Source of the DNA: CAYSXY01 sp964435165
Lineage (GTDB): Bacteria; Pseudomonadota; Alphaproteobacteria; Rickettsiales; RI-342
Length of the DNA: 64,000 bases
Reading direction: 5' to 3'
Assembly (NCBI GenBank): GCA_964435165.1
Contig: CAYSXY010000007.1
Span: 1-64,000, forward strand
Positions within the stretch are counted from its first letter, which is position 1; the number at the start of each line of letters is the position of its first letter. Made by a program: the position numbers and the translations under genes. This document shows, in pieces, positions 1 to 8,541 of this stretch. The notes beneath the pieces are model-generated. The model had not been told where the DNA came from. It made no database searches and worked only from the letters and a program-made list of their open reading frames with translations.

Positions 1-150
<150 letters not shown>

Positions 151-320
151 TCTTTATCAACCTCAGACACTCTGCGAAATACCTACGTTTATGCTCAAAC
201 GCCGCATGGCTAACGCAGCAATAAGCTGCGAGCCGCCGTTGCGGCATGTTGAAATCATCAACTAAGTTTGAAAACTCGTTAGTTGCTTTCTACCTTATGT
301 CAGATCAGGACCCTCCTGAT

Positions 321-433
321 CTGGTGGCTATAGCGGCGGGTGAACCACCTGATCCCATCCCGAACTCAGAAGTGAAAACTGCCAGCGCCTATGATACTGC
401 ATCTTAAGGTGTGGGAAAGTCGGTCGCCACCAG
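321..433 (+). rRNA. rrf: 5S rRNA
   Basis: The ends pair perfectly as helix I: CTGGTGGC at 321-328 with GCCACCAG at 426-433. The interior holds the conserved CGAACTCAGAAGTGAAA block near 360-377. The length of about 113 bases is normal. A longer helix lies outside the mature RNA: CCCTCCTGA at 311-319 can pair with TCAGGAGGG at 435-443, forming a processing stalk. The exact mature ends may differ by one or two bases. Confidence 0.95.
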
Positions 434-454
434 TTCAGGAGGGTTTTTTTATTT
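434..454 (+). terminator. Terminator of the rRNA operon
   Basis: TCAGGAGGG at 435-443 is followed by seven T residues (444-450). Its pairing partner CCCTCCTGA lies upstream of 5S at 311-319, so the same long helix that brackets 5S also provides the stem before the T run. The upstream copy can instead fold locally (ATCAGGA/TCCTGAT, 304-320). Confidence 0.75.
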
Positions 455-470
455 TATCGTGTATTAAATG

Positions 471-488
471 AATTTCTGTATAGAAATT
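471..488. repeat. 18-bp near-palindrome shared with 36201-36218
   Basis: AATTTCTGTATAGAAATT is an imperfect inverted repeat. Its reverse complement recurs, with at most one or two differences, upstream of ychF at 36201-36218. It could be a regulator binding site or the edge of a mobile repeat, since it abuts interspersed repeat copy 1. No function is assigned. Confidence 0.4.
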
Positions 489-492
489 AGTG

Positions 493-596
493 GGGCGTTC
501 AGACGCCACTAAGGCTTACGCGCCAACTATGGCGCGGGCAGTAGTCGCGGCCTCATAACCATTCAGATTGTATGAAAATTAATGTGAATGGCCATA
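493..596. repeat. Interspersed structured repeat, copy 1
   Basis: The core CACTAAGGCTTACGCGCC (507-524) is shared with copies near 7568, 26557 and 40564. The copy starts with a hairpin GGCGT-TCAG-ACGCC and contains a second, GCGCCA-ACTA-TGGCGC (521-536). Beyond the core it matches copy 3 over about 90 bases, including TTCAGATTGTATGAAAATT. It is intergenic, between the rRNA operon end and the 3' end of the patatin gene. It has no reading frame of its own, so it is more likely a REP- or MITE-like element than a gene. Confidence 0.8.
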
Positions 597-674
597 TTAC
601 TTATGAACATGAAGTGAATCGACTATAAAATTAGCTAAAACTCAAATTTTCTATGCAAATCATAGTAGCTGTAA

Positions 675-1763
675 TTAAGCAGCTTTTTTCTTGAGCAGGC
701 TATGCTTGTTCAAAAATACTTCACCGATATCGATGGTCGAATCTTTACCGATCTGATCGTAATGCTGGCGCACCCAGATGTCAGCAGCCTCCCATCCCAG
801 ATCATGCAAATAGGATAAAAACTCCCAGCCCGCATTGAGCTTGCTCGAGGCGTTGAGCACCTCCATCTCCTCAGGTCGTTCAATCATATGAATATGCATC
901 TTCTTGTATTGACGCTTGTCGAGTCGGTCTTCATTCATCAATTTCTGTACGAAATAAATTGCCCGCATCTCAGCTATCAAACTGTTGTTGAAGGTGATTT
1001 CATTGATGCGGTTCATAATTTCAGTCGATGTGCGCGGCGTTTCACGACGCACTAATGGATTGATCTGCACCAGCAACACATCTTCTGTCTCACTATGATA
1101 GATCAGCGGCCAGATCACCGGATTGCCGACATATCCTCCGTCCCAATAATCCTCGCCGTCAATTGTCACGGCCTGATAGAGCTGCGGCAGACAGGCAGAG
1201 GCAAGCAATACATCGATGGTGACTTCATCCGCCGTAAAGATGCGGGGCTGACCATCACTCACCCGCGTCGCGGCAATAAAAATATCAATCGAGCGACATG
1301 CATGAACACGCTCAAGGTCCAGCGTCTCTTTCAGAATCGTCCGCAGCGGGTTCAGATTCATTGGATTGCTCAGATAGGGCGAGACAAATCGCGCCAGCAC
1401 ATCAAACCAGCGAAATGCAAGAGAATGGTCCAGATTCCAGCGATCGTGCCAACGCTCGGCAACATTGGATTGAATGGGGCTGAATACCGCAAGGTCAGAA
1501 ACCCGCCGCCAAAATTGCTGTAGATTGTCTTGCACACCACGTCGGCCATTCTTGACAAACCCATCGGCCAGCACTGCTGCATTCATCGCACCGGCACTGG
1601 TGCCGCTCACGGCGCTAATTTTCAAGCATGGCTCTTCACATAAGCGGTCCAGCACACCCCAGCTATAGGCCCCATGAGCACCACCCCCTTGCAGGGCGAG
1701 ATTGAGAGATTTTGGGCTCGATTGAACCGTACAGGAAGGAGATGACATGACGTTCTCGCTCAT
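675..1763 (-). CDS. Patatin-like phospholipase
   Basis: This is a Ser-Asp dyad lipid acyl hydrolase of about 362 residues. Counting from the chosen start, the oxyanion-hole glycine motif GGGAHG is at 26-31, the nucleophile elbow GTSAG at 54-58 (Ser56), and the catalytic Asp in DGG near 208. The start was set at 1763 because its ATG overlaps the stop of the upstream gene as ATGA (1760-1763), a typical coupling; a start at 1748 is also possible. There is no clear signal peptide, so a cytoplasmic or membrane-associated role is likely. It is the last gene of a three-gene minus-strand unit with an SLC13 transporter and a MaoC/phosphotransacetylase fusion. The combination hints at acyl or storage-lipid metabolism, but the substrate cannot be read from sequence. 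Confidence 0.88.
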   Translation of the reverse strand: MSENVMSSPSCTVQSSPKSLNLALQGGGAHGAYSWGVLDRLCEEPCLKISAVSGTSAGAMNAAVLADGFVKNGRRGVQDNLQQFWRRVSDLAVFSPIQSNVAERWHDRWNLDHSLAFRWFDVLARFVSPYLSNPMNLNPLRTILKETLDLERVHACRSIDIFIAATRVSDGQPRIFTADEVTIDVLLASACLPQLYQAVTIDGEDYWDGGYVGNPVIWPLIYHSETEDVLLVQINPLVRRETPRTSTEIMNRINEITFNNSLIAEMRAIYFVQKLMNEDRLDKRQYKKMHIHMIERPEEMEVLNASSKLNAGWEFLSYLHDLGWEAADIWVRQHYDQIGKDSTIDIGEVFLNKHSLLKKKAA

Positions 1764-3145
1764 GGTTGGCGTGATGCATATAATAATGCCAGCGCGCAAG
1801 AGGCCAACCGGCTTTCCAGACCACCGGCGCGGCTGGTGAGAATGATCGGCACCTGGGCACCAACAACAATGCCGGCCGCCTCCGCGCCGGAGAGAAAACG
1901 CATTTGCTTGTAGAGCATATTGCCGGACTCCAGATCCGGCACCACGATGATGTCTGCGTCTCCAGCCACAGGAGAGACGATATGCTTGGCCTCTGCCGCC
2001 TCATGCGAAATGGCATTATCAAACGCCAGAGGGCCATCCAGCAACCCGCCCGTAATCTGGCCACGGTCGGCCATTTTGCATAGCGCCGTCGCATCGAGCG
2101 TGGAGGGAATCGCTTCGTTTACGGTCTCGACAGCCGAGACGATGGCCACTTTAGGTGTGCCCAGCCCCAGCGCCAAAAAGAGGTCAATCGCATTCTGGAC
2201 GATGTCACGCTTCTGGCTCAAATTGGGGTGTATATTCAGCGCTGCATCGGTCAGAAAGAGTGGCTTGGGATAGGTTTCAATATCCACGGCGAAAATATGA
2301 CTCATCCGCCTGCCGGTTCGCAGGCCCCTCTCCTTGTGGATAATGGCTTTCATTAGTTCATCGGTATGAATGTGCCCCTTCATCAGCGCATCCACCTTGC
2401 CTTCACGCGCCATTTGCACTGATACTGCAGCGGCCTCGTGACTATGCCTGGTTGCGACCAACTCCATACCCGCGATATCCAACCCGGCACCATCTGCTGC
2501 TGCGCGAATGCGCTCTTCAGGCCCGACCAGCACTGGTGTAATCATCTGTTCATTCGCCGCCTCCAGGGCGCCTTCCAGCGACAGTTTTTCTACCGGATGC
2601 ACCACCGCGGTGCGCATAGGTGGCAATGCCTCCTGCATGCTAATCAGCGTTTCATAAAATGGCGGGCGACCATCATGCACCTCAACTTTCGGCACCCGGG
2701 TGCGTTCGCGCCGCACTTTTTTGGTGGGGGCTTTCACCAGCGCTTCACCGGCGACGACTTCTTTGCCATGTTGATTGACACAGCAGCATATCAGCACCAC
2801 ATGCTGATGCTCTGCGCGCTTTTCTTTCACTGTCACTTGTGCCGTAATCGTATCTCCCAATTTAACGGGTCGCAAAAATCGTAAGGATTGATCAAGGTAG
2901 ATCGTGCCAGGCCCCGGTAATTGGGTGCCCAGCACGGTGGAGATCAGTGATGCCGTCCACATGCCATGGCCAATAATATCGTGAAACATCTCGCTCTTGG
3001 CGTAGGCCTCGTCAACATGCTGTGGGTTGACATCACCCGACATGGCAGCAAACAACTGAATGTCACGGCGAGTAAGCGTATGGCTGATACTGGCGCTATC
3101 GCCAATATCCAGTTCGTCGAACGGTTTATTTTCAATATACGGCAT
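1760..3145 (-). CDS. Bifunctional enoyl-CoA hydratase / phosphate acetyltransferase
   Basis: This is a two-domain protein of about 461 residues. The N-terminal 140 residues are a MaoC-like (R)-enoyl-CoA hydratase with the motif SGDVNPQH (catalytic Asp38 and His43). Residues from about 160 to the end are a phosphate acetyl/butyryl-transferase domain, with family stretches such as VEKLSLEGALEAANE and GGLLDGPLAFDNAI. This fusion is an established family. The acyltransferase half would interconvert acyl-CoA and acyl phosphate, and the hydratase half would act on enoyl-CoA. The start ATG at 3145 is preferred over GTG at 3157 because GAGGGA lies just upstream. No acetate kinase gene is adjacent. 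The stop overlaps the patatin start as ATGA. Confidence 0.9.
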   Translation of the reverse strand: MPYIENKPFDELDIGDSASISHTLTRRDIQLFAAMSGDVNPQHVDEAYAKSEMFHDIIGHGMWTASLISTVLGTQLPGPGTIYLDQSLRFLRPVKLGDTITAQVTVKEKRAEHQHVVLICCCVNQHGKEVVAGEALVKAPTKKVRRERTRVPKVEVHDGRPPFYETLISMQEALPPMRTAVVHPVEKLSLEGALEAANEQMITPVLVGPEERIRAAADGAGLDIAGMELVATRHSHEAAAVSVQMAREGKVDALMKGHIHTDELMKAIIHKERGLRTGRRMSHIFAVDIETYPKPLFLTDAALNIHPNLSQKRDIVQNAIDLFLALGLGTPKVAIVSAVETVNEAIPSTLDATALCKMADRGQITGGLLDGPLAFDNAISHEAAEAKHIVSPVAGDADIIVVPDLESGNMLYKQMRFLSGAEAAGIVVGAQVPIILTSRAGGLESRLASCALALLYASRQP

Positions 3146-3178
3146 TTGTTCCCTCACCCCTGCTCACATGCTGTACTA

Positions 3179-4966
3179 TCATAATGGCCATACCATCAGC
3201 AACATCGGTACGGAAACAGCGACAATCAACACCTCCAGCGGCAAGCCCATGCGCCAGTAATCACCAAAACGATAGCCGCCTGGGCCCATCACCAGCGCGT
3301 TATTCTGATGGCCAATCGGTGTGAGAAAGGCGCAGGACCCGCCAATGGCCACCGCCATCAGGAATGCATCCGGATTGACGCCAAGCTGCTGGGCAACTCC
3401 CAGGCTGATCGGCGCCATCAGAATCACCGTGGCGGCATTATTCAGTACGTCGGATAAGGTCATGGTAACAATCAAAATCACCGCCAGAATCACCACGGGA
3501 GAGACCGAGTCGGCAACCGACATGATGCCACTGACAATGAGTTCAGTCGTTCCCGTCGCCTCCAATGCCCCACCAACAGGCAGCATTGCGCCCAACAACA
3601 CGATGACCGGCCAGTCTATGCCATGATATATTTCCCGTTCAGGCACAATTCGGGTCAAGGCCAGGCCGAGTACGGCGACGGCCAAAGCAATCTGGATGGT
3701 GAGAAGCCCAATGGCCGCCGCCCCGATCGCAGCGATAAAAATCGCCAGTGCATGAAGCCCAAAGCGTCGTCGCCCCAGATCCAACCCACGTTCTGCTAAT
3801 GGCATGCAGCCGATGTTCAATGCCAGTTCGGGCAAATTGTCTTTGTGCCCATAGAGCAGCAACACATCGCCAATGCGAAAGCGAAAATGCTTTAACTGAC
3901 GCCGGTAGGGGCGCCCTTCACGATAAGTCGCCAGCAGATTTGCATCGTAACGACCGCGTAATTTGAGTGAATGTGCAGGCTGCCCTTCAATCGGCGAACG
4001 CGGAGAGACCACGGCCTCCATCAACATATGGTCGGTGCCATCCTCCAGGATATTACGCTTTTTGCCATCAGCCGCGACGAGTGCCACGTCAAATTTTGTT
4101 ACCAATGTGTCAATATCTTCCGGCGCAATTTCAATCAGCAGCACATCGCCGGCTTTCAACTCTTCCATCCGAACCGAGTGCCGACGTTTGCCACGCCGAA
4201 TCAATCCCACCACCTGCATATCGACATCCTGCATCGCTTTGGTTTCAAAATCGCGCACGATCATACCAATCGGTTTGGAGCCTTTCTCCAGGCGTATTTC
4301 GGAGAGATAGCTATCGATCTGAAACCCGCTCTCCTCTGCATCACCGGATGCATCACCTCCCCGCACAACCAGGCGCCAGCCAATCAGGGAGACAAAGATC
4401 AATCCCGCGATCACCACCACACTGCCGACGGGAAAAAAGTCAAACATGCTATACCCAGCCCCCAACGCATCCGCACGATAGGCAGAGACAATAATGTTCG
4501 GCGGCGTGCCAATCAGCGTCATCATCCCCCCAAGGATGGAGGCGAAGGCAAGTGGCATCAACACCGTGCCGGGGGCACGCTCCGCTTTTTTAGCGGTCAT
4601 AATCGCAAGCGGCATCAACAAGGCCAATGCACCGACATTATTCATAAAAGCGGACAACACCGCCGCCAATAATCCCAATGCCGCTACATGGGTCAAGGTG
4701 GTGCCGGTAAATGGGGTAATCAGTTTGGCAAGTCCGTCTACGGCGCCCGTTTTGCTCATGGCATGGCTGACCACCAAAACCAGCGCCACGGTCATCGTCG
4801 CCGGGTGACCAAAGCCGGTAAAGGCATCTTCCGCCACGACTACGCCCAGCAACACACTCGCCGCCAGGCCGAGCATCGCCACCAGATCATAGCGCCAGCG
4901 CCCCCAGATAAACAGCACCAGCATGGCCAGGATAATACCGAGAATAGAGAATTGATCAGGCGTCAC
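3179..4966 (-). CDS. SLC13/DASS-family anion transporter with two RCK_C (TrkA-C) domains
   Basis: This is an inner-membrane permease of about 595 residues. Hydrophobic segments fill residues 1-200 and 395-595. The middle (about 205-380) is soluble and reads as two TrkA-C-like domains. Motifs such as NNVGALALLMPLA, IGTPPNIIVSAYRA and SDVLNNAATVILMAPISL match the paired SNT-type signatures of sodium/anion symporters. The substrate (sulfate, dicarboxylate or other) cannot be decided. Translation starts at a GTG. It is the first gene of the minus-strand unit leading to the MaoC/Pta fusion 33 bases downstream. Confidence 0.88.
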   Translation of the reverse strand: MTPDQFSILGIILAMLVLFIWGRWRYDLVAMLGLAASVLLGVVVAEDAFTGFGHPATMTVALVLVVSHAMSKTGAVDGLAKLITPFTGTTLTHVAALGLLAAVLSAFMNNVGALALLMPLAIMTAKKAERAPGTVLMPLAFASILGGMMTLIGTPPNIIVSAYRADALGAGYSMFDFFPVGSVVVIAGLIFVSLIGWRLVVRGGDASGDAEESGFQIDSYLSEIRLEKGSKPIGMIVRDFETKAMQDVDMQVVGLIRRGKRRHSVRMEELKAGDVLLIEIAPEDIDTLVTKFDVALVAADGKKRNILEDGTDHMLMEAVVSPRSPIEGQPAHSLKLRGRYDANLLATYREGRPYRRQLKHFRFRIGDVLLLYGHKDNLPELALNIGCMPLAERGLDLGRRRFGLHALAIFIAAIGAAAIGLLTIQIALAVAVLGLALTRIVPEREIYHGIDWPVIVLLGAMLPVGGALEATGTTELIVSGIMSVADSVSPVVILAVILIVTMTLSDVLNNAATVILMAPISLGVAQQLGVNPDAFLMAVAIGGSCAFLTPIGHQNNALVMGPGGYRFGDYWRMGLPLEVLIVAVSVPMLLMVWPL

Positions 4967-5368
4967 ACAAGTTACCTCGCTATCGCATTGTGTTCGGCTA
5001 TAGCATACCCTAGGCGGAACCTATATGAGATAATGTGATGGCGCGTCTTCACACCCGGTGCAATCGATGGGCTTGCTACTGTCTGCGTCCGGCGTAATAA
5101 GGCGCGACGCATCCATCCACGGAGCGAGCCCCGTGATTGTTCGTTGCGGTATAAAAATGAATCGACTGTGGCATAAGCGAAAAGCATGAAGGTTTTGTGG
5201 CGGCTGTGTGGTTTTTGCACGATTACAGCATGTAATGTGAAGAGGTGGTAGAGGCTTCGCTGTGACCGCATGTGCCTCGTGTAGTATGGCTGTAGGGCGT
5301 AAGAGCGCTATGTGATTAAATGCGGAAGCCGTTTTTATGGAAAACGCTCTATGGGAAGGTGAAGGGGT
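4967..5368. other. Intergenic stretch without a convincing gene
   Basis: About 400 bases lie between the SLC13 gene start and the 3' end of the GIY-YIG gene. A 99-codon minus-strand frame exists here, but its composition is Arg/His-rich without any motif. I see no RNA gene. The promoter of the transporter unit is expected here, but no convincing -35/-10 pair stands out. I found no duplicate of the tRNA-Ile2 3' end that would mark the far edge of an integrated element. Confidence 0.5.
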
Positions 5369-6022
5369 TTAAACGGAGATTTTCTCCAGACAGCCAAATT
5401 GCATGAGCATATTCCGAATTTCCATACAGGAAAATGGCGTGCCCCTAAGGTGTTGAATGTTCCAAAGTCCGCTATTTCTGATGACAGGATTTTGATGATG
5501 CGACCCCAGCCAATTTTTAGAGGGGGAGCATTCCGAGCATGATGCGATGGTACATAACAACGCCGCTTCCAAGGTGAGGCGGTCGCGCTTGTTCTCAACC
5601 GGGATAACACATAACGAGAAATGCTTTGTGATATAATCGGTCACCTTTTGTTCAGTTTTCTCAAGTAAGACCGTGTCTACTGCGAGTGCTGTTTTCTCGC
5701 GGCTTTTTCGAGTGGTTTTATCCAGGTTCCATTGTTCAAGGAAAAGGGCATGTTCGGTGGCAAGCAGACACCTACCTACATGCTTCCTGAATATACTGCG
5801 GTCTTTGTTGGGCGTATAAAGGTGCTCGACCAGACGCTTAGGCAGGTTGTTTTGCCCCGTATGTGTTCCTACCCTGACGATTCTATCGGTATTGTGCGCC
5901 CTCTCACCCGTTTCAAAAACGATATAAAGGCCGTTTGCTGGAATCTGGTTGGCGGAATACCCCGCCCGTAACCTTGGCATCGTAGAAAATGTTTCATGCA
6001 ATAGCCGACAGGCTTCACTCAT
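5369..6022 (-). CDS. GIY-YIG nuclease-like protein
   Basis: The product has about 217 residues. The N-terminal half has the GIY-YIG layout: GLYIVFETGE, then RIVRVGTHTG, then an Arg-containing helix (KRLVEHL). The tail is rich in Cys and His (LLCTIASCSECSPS). The start was set at 6022 because ATG overlaps the stop of the upstream DUF6884 gene as ATGA (6019-6022), so the two are probably translated together. GIY-YIG domains cut DNA in homing, repair and restriction enzymes, but this subfamily has no target that I can name. It is the second gene after tRNA-Ile2, which suggests an acquired cassette. Confidence 0.7.
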   Translation of the reverse strand: MSEACRLLHETFSTMPRLRAGYSANQIPANGLYIVFETGERAHNTDRIVRVGTHTGQNNLPKRLVEHLYTPNKDRSIFRKHVGRCLLATEHALFLEQWNLDKTTRKSREKTALAVDTVLLEKTEQKVTDYITKHFSLCVIPVENKRDRLTLEAALLCTIASCSECSPSKNWLGSHHQNPVIRNSGLWNIQHLRGTPFSCMEIRNMLMQFGCLEKISV

Positions 6023-6432
6023 GCTGCTTGCTCCGTAAGCCATGCAAGCTGCCGCCCGAAAGAGAGGTTTTCCATCGGCACACTAAATCGCTTGATATGC
6101 GGCGTCAGCAGTTCCCGATACCTCTTGCCCGCAAGGAAAATGAATTCATCGGATTGTAGATCAACCTTGGTGCGAAGCTGGTTTAAAACCTTCTCCGCCC
6201 ATATATGACGCGCGGCTTTCCTCATGGTGTTCAGCGTTTTTTCGTAAGGCTCTATCTTATCATCCAGTTCGAGCAGTCCATGTTCGGCGGATAGAATGAA
6301 GATATGATCGGGTGATTGGGCTTTGGCGTATTCCAGCATTTTCGTGAATAAGGGGCTGGTATACAAATCGCTGGCTTTAGAGCGGCTGCTACGTTTAGAC
6401 TTTACACAAGAGATACAAACGATTTTTGCCAT
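6019..6432 (-). CDS. DUF6884-like protein
   Basis: The product has 137 residues. The N-terminal motif CISCVKSK, a central LSAEHGLLELDD and PYEKTLNTM are the hallmarks I associate with the DUF6884 family. The GLL motif also recalls YaaA-type proteins. The biochemical function is not established to my knowledge. The start codon lies 25 bases from the encoded CCA end of tRNA-Ile2 with no visible terminator between, so read-through from the tRNA promoter is possible. The stop overlaps the start of the GIY-YIG gene, implying a joint function. Confidence 0.68.
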   Translation of the reverse strand: MAKIVCISCVKSKRSSRSKASDLYTSPLFTKMLEYAKAQSPDHIFILSAEHGLLELDDKIEPYEKTLNTMRKAARHIWAEKVLNQLRTKVDLQSDEFIFLAGKRYRELLTPHIKRFSVPMENLSFGRQLAWLTEQAA

Positions 6433-6457
6433 GTAATTTATCGTTATATATAGGGTG

Positions 6458-6533
6458 TGGTAGGGGCTGAGGGACTTGAACCCCCGACCAAGGCGTTATG
6501 AGCGCCCTGCTCTAACCACTGAGCTAAGCCCCC
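6458..6533 (-). tRNA. ileX: tRNA-Ile2 (anticodon CAT, predicted lysidine-modified)
   Basis: All arms fold: acceptor GGGGGCT/AGCCCCT, D arm GCTC...GAGC, anticodon arm GGGCG-CTCATAA-CGCCT, T arm GGGGG-TTCAAGT-CCCTC, discriminator A and an encoded CCA (6458-6460). The anticodon is CAT. The body (TTAGCTCAGTGGTTAGAGCA) resembles bacterial AUA-reading tRNA-Ile2 rather than initiator or elongator Met tRNA, so modification by TilS is expected. The 3' end faces the DUF6884/GIY-YIG pair. Confidence 0.88.
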
Positions 6534-6641
6534 GGATCAGCCTATTGCATAGCCCGTCTGCCTGAGGTTCGTAAAGCATTAGTTTTGTCCCTGCTTTCAA
6601 AGCTCGCCGCTAGTAAAGCATGATGGCGCGATGATTTTCGG

Positions 6642-7457
6642 CTACCCCAGCTCCTGAGACCGGTCAGAGGCCGCCGTTAACGCACGCAGCATGAGCGGAG
6701 GCAGGCCATCGGATGCATCCATCAGCACATCAAGTGCCGCTTGAGTGGTGCCATTGGGGCTGGTCACCTGCTCGCGAAGCGTGGTGGGTGAATCGTCACT
6801 GTCATGGGCTAGCTTAGCCGCGCCATAGACTGTCTGCATGGCAGATAAGGCGGCCACTTCATCCGACAAGCCCAGCGCCGTGCCCGCCGCCGTCATGGCT
6901 TCAATCATGTGGAAAATATAGGCCGGACCACTACCCGCCAGGGCGGTGAAGGCATCGAGCTGTGTTTCTTGCTCCAGCCACACGGCTTTGCCCACGGCTT
7001 CCATCAGCTCCGTGACCTGCTGGCGCTGATTATCGGAGACCTGCTTGCCTGCCACCAATCCAGCCATGCCACAACCGATCAGTGCCGGGGTATTGGGCAT
7101 CACGCGCACAATGGGCGCGTTCTCACCTAACCTGGCACTAAAAAAATCAATCTTTTTGCCTGCGGCCACCGAACACCACAGAGCATCATTCCAGCCTCGT
7201 GAGATACAATCATCCAAAATTGCCTCCGCCATTTGCGGCTTCACGGCAAACAGCACGATATCCGGCCGATAATCCTCTGGAATAACCGCCACACGATCAT
7301 AGCAGTCAACGCGGCGTCGCTGTTCATCACTCAATGCCGGGTTGGGATCAGCAACCGTCACGCCGAGCCCGAGCGCCTTTGATTCCCACCCTTGCAGGAG
7401 AGCACCGCCCATCCGGCCGCAGCCGATCAATAATAATCGTTTACCCGTGAGTGTCAT
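6642..7457 (-). CDS. proC: Pyrroline-5-carboxylate reductase
   Basis: ProC catalyses the last step of proline synthesis, reducing pyrroline-5-carboxylate with NAD(P)H. The 271-residue product has the Rossmann motif LLIGCGRMGGALL near residues 8-20. The C-terminal domain contains the family stretch GSGPAYIFHMIEAMTAAGTALGL and the ending LREQVTSPNGTTQAAL. The start at 7457 is chosen over an upstream ATG because GAGGG lies just before it and the Rossmann strand then begins at the usual distance. proB and proA lie about 41 kb away in this window. Confidence 0.95.
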   Translation of the reverse strand: MTLTGKRLLLIGCGRMGGALLQGWESKALGLGVTVADPNPALSDEQRRRVDCYDRVAVIPEDYRPDIVLFAVKPQMAEAILDDCISRGWNDALWCSVAAGKKIDFFSARLGENAPIVRVMPNTPALIGCGMAGLVAGKQVSDNQRQQVTELMEAVGKAVWLEQETQLDAFTALAGSGPAYIFHMIEAMTAAGTALGLSDEVAALSAMQTVYGAAKLAHDSDDSPTTLREQVTSPNGTTQAALDVLMDASDGLPPLMLRALTAASDRSQELG

Positions 7458-7567
7458 TTTTCCCTCTGATGATTGAGATCGCGCCCCACATGCAAACATA
7501 ACTATGCGCCTCACGCAACCGCTGGCTTAACGATAACTCTTCAGACTCATTTCCTTGCAAAAGGTTG

Positions 7568-7635
7568 GGTGCGTTCACACGCCACTAAGGCTTACACCTC
7601 AATAATGGAGTGGGCCGCATGTGCGGCCTGATAGC
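7568..7635. repeat. Interspersed structured repeat, copy 2
   Basis: This copy shares CCACTAAGGCTTAC with the others and begins with the hairpin GCGT-TCAC-ACGC, like copy 1. The following arm has diverged and instead ends in GGCCGCA-TG-TGCGGCC (7613-7628), a seven-pair stem. So the sequence differs while the two-hairpin plan is kept. It lies between proC and the YbjN gene. Confidence 0.7.
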
Positions 7636-7648
7636 GATAGGTCTTGGC

Positions 7649-8149
7649 TTACGCTTCGCCAAGTGTTTCAAACATTGCGATTTCGAGTGCTTCTTCCGGC
7701 GTTTTGCCCCCCCACATCACTGATTGAAAGGCGGGATAAAATCGTTCACATTCTTCAAACGCAACATCCAGAAACTGATCCAGCACAGCAGCGCCCATTC
7801 CTTCCTGCGCGGCCAGAAGGGTATGGCGATAGCTGATAAAGCCTTCTTCGTGGCATAAATCAAAATGGCCCAGCCACATGCGCTGATTGACCAGCGCCAA
7901 CAAGTTGTAAAGCCGCGGCCTTACTGCCATTTGAACCTTGCTTCCAAAGCTTAAGGAGAAAAGCAGCGCGCCGACTTCCGGCCGCCAACTGCACCATAAG
8001 CGTACATCACACCAATGTGTGTTGATTTCGGCAACAATTTCATCATCGGCAATGCGCTCATGCGGCCACTCACGCGAAAATAACGCCTGCTCCACCGCAT
8101 CAATCGGATGATGGCTCTGTGATGTGATGTTGGCATCGACGTGCGTCAT
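7649..8149 (-). CDS. YbjN domain-containing protein
   Basis: This 166-residue soluble protein belongs to the YbjN family (formerly DUF1790), which alphaproteobacteria often carry beside proC. Visible family features are the mid-protein stretch LFSLSFGSKVQM, then RLYNLLALVNQRMWLGHFDL, and a C-terminal acidic helix. The role is unresolved; E. coli YbjN has been linked to stress and motility control. ATG at 8149 has GGAG at good spacing, so the 12 extra upstream codons are rejected. It lies between proC and ubiK on the same strand. Confidence 0.85.
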   Translation of the reverse strand: MTHVDANITSQSHHPIDAVEQALFSREWPHERIADDEIVAEINTHWCDVRLWCSWRPEVGALLFSLSFGSKVQMAVRPRLYNLLALVNQRMWLGHFDLCHEEGFISYRHTLLAAQEGMGAAVLDQFLDVAFEECERFYPAFQSVMWGGKTPEEALEIAMFETLGEA

Positions 8150-8277
8150 TGCTGCTCCGCTTTGTTGTTTTTGTCTTGTCGTCACACGACAAGCTTACGT
8201 TGCTTTCATGCAAGCACTTAGGTGATATTTTGCCAGACAACAAGTAAAATCATGAAAAATAATACCTATTTGGCACA

Positions 8278-8541
8278 CTATGTCGTTTTCTTTGCTGATG
8301 ATTTGGCTGTTTTTGTCGCTTTTGGCTTGGCAGCAGCTTCCAGCGCTTCGATGCGCTGCGATAATGCCTGCACCACATCTTTGAGCGCTTCATGCTCCTC
8401 CCGGGTCACCACATCCATTTTTTGCAGAAAATACTGCACCTGGCCCTGGATCATGCGTTCCATTTCATCGCGGACAGCGCTGGCATTATGCATCACCCCG
8501 CCCATCATCTTCATCATATCATCCATGAAGTTCTGATTCAT
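8278..8541 (-). CDS. ubiK: UbiK-family accessory factor (BMFP)
   Basis: The 87-residue product opens with a Met-rich amphipathic helix. The middle (about 36-72, with FLQKMDVVTREEHEALKDVVQALSQR split over two helices) is a predicted coiled coil, and the tail is Lys/Ala/Thr-rich. This is the BMFP/UbiK family, which trimerises, binds membranes and assists aerobic ubiquinone synthesis in enterobacteria. Placement divergent from lgt and beside a YbjN gene is common in alphaproteobacteria. The basic tail is longer than in E. coli. Confidence 0.88.
   Translation of the reverse strand: MNQNFMDDMMKMMGGVMHNASAVRDEMERMIQGQVQYFLQKMDVVTREEHEALKDVVQALSQRIEALEAAAKPKATKTAKSSAKKTT

Noticed and set aside
669..689. 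Hairpin AGCTG/CAGCT plus T run on the plus strand
   Set aside because: The T run is the Lys codons at the 3' end of the patatin gene and the stem has only five pairs.
4972..5271. 99-codon minus-strand frame
   Set aside because: No ribosome-binding site or motif, Arg/His-rich composition, and no conserved neighbour logic.
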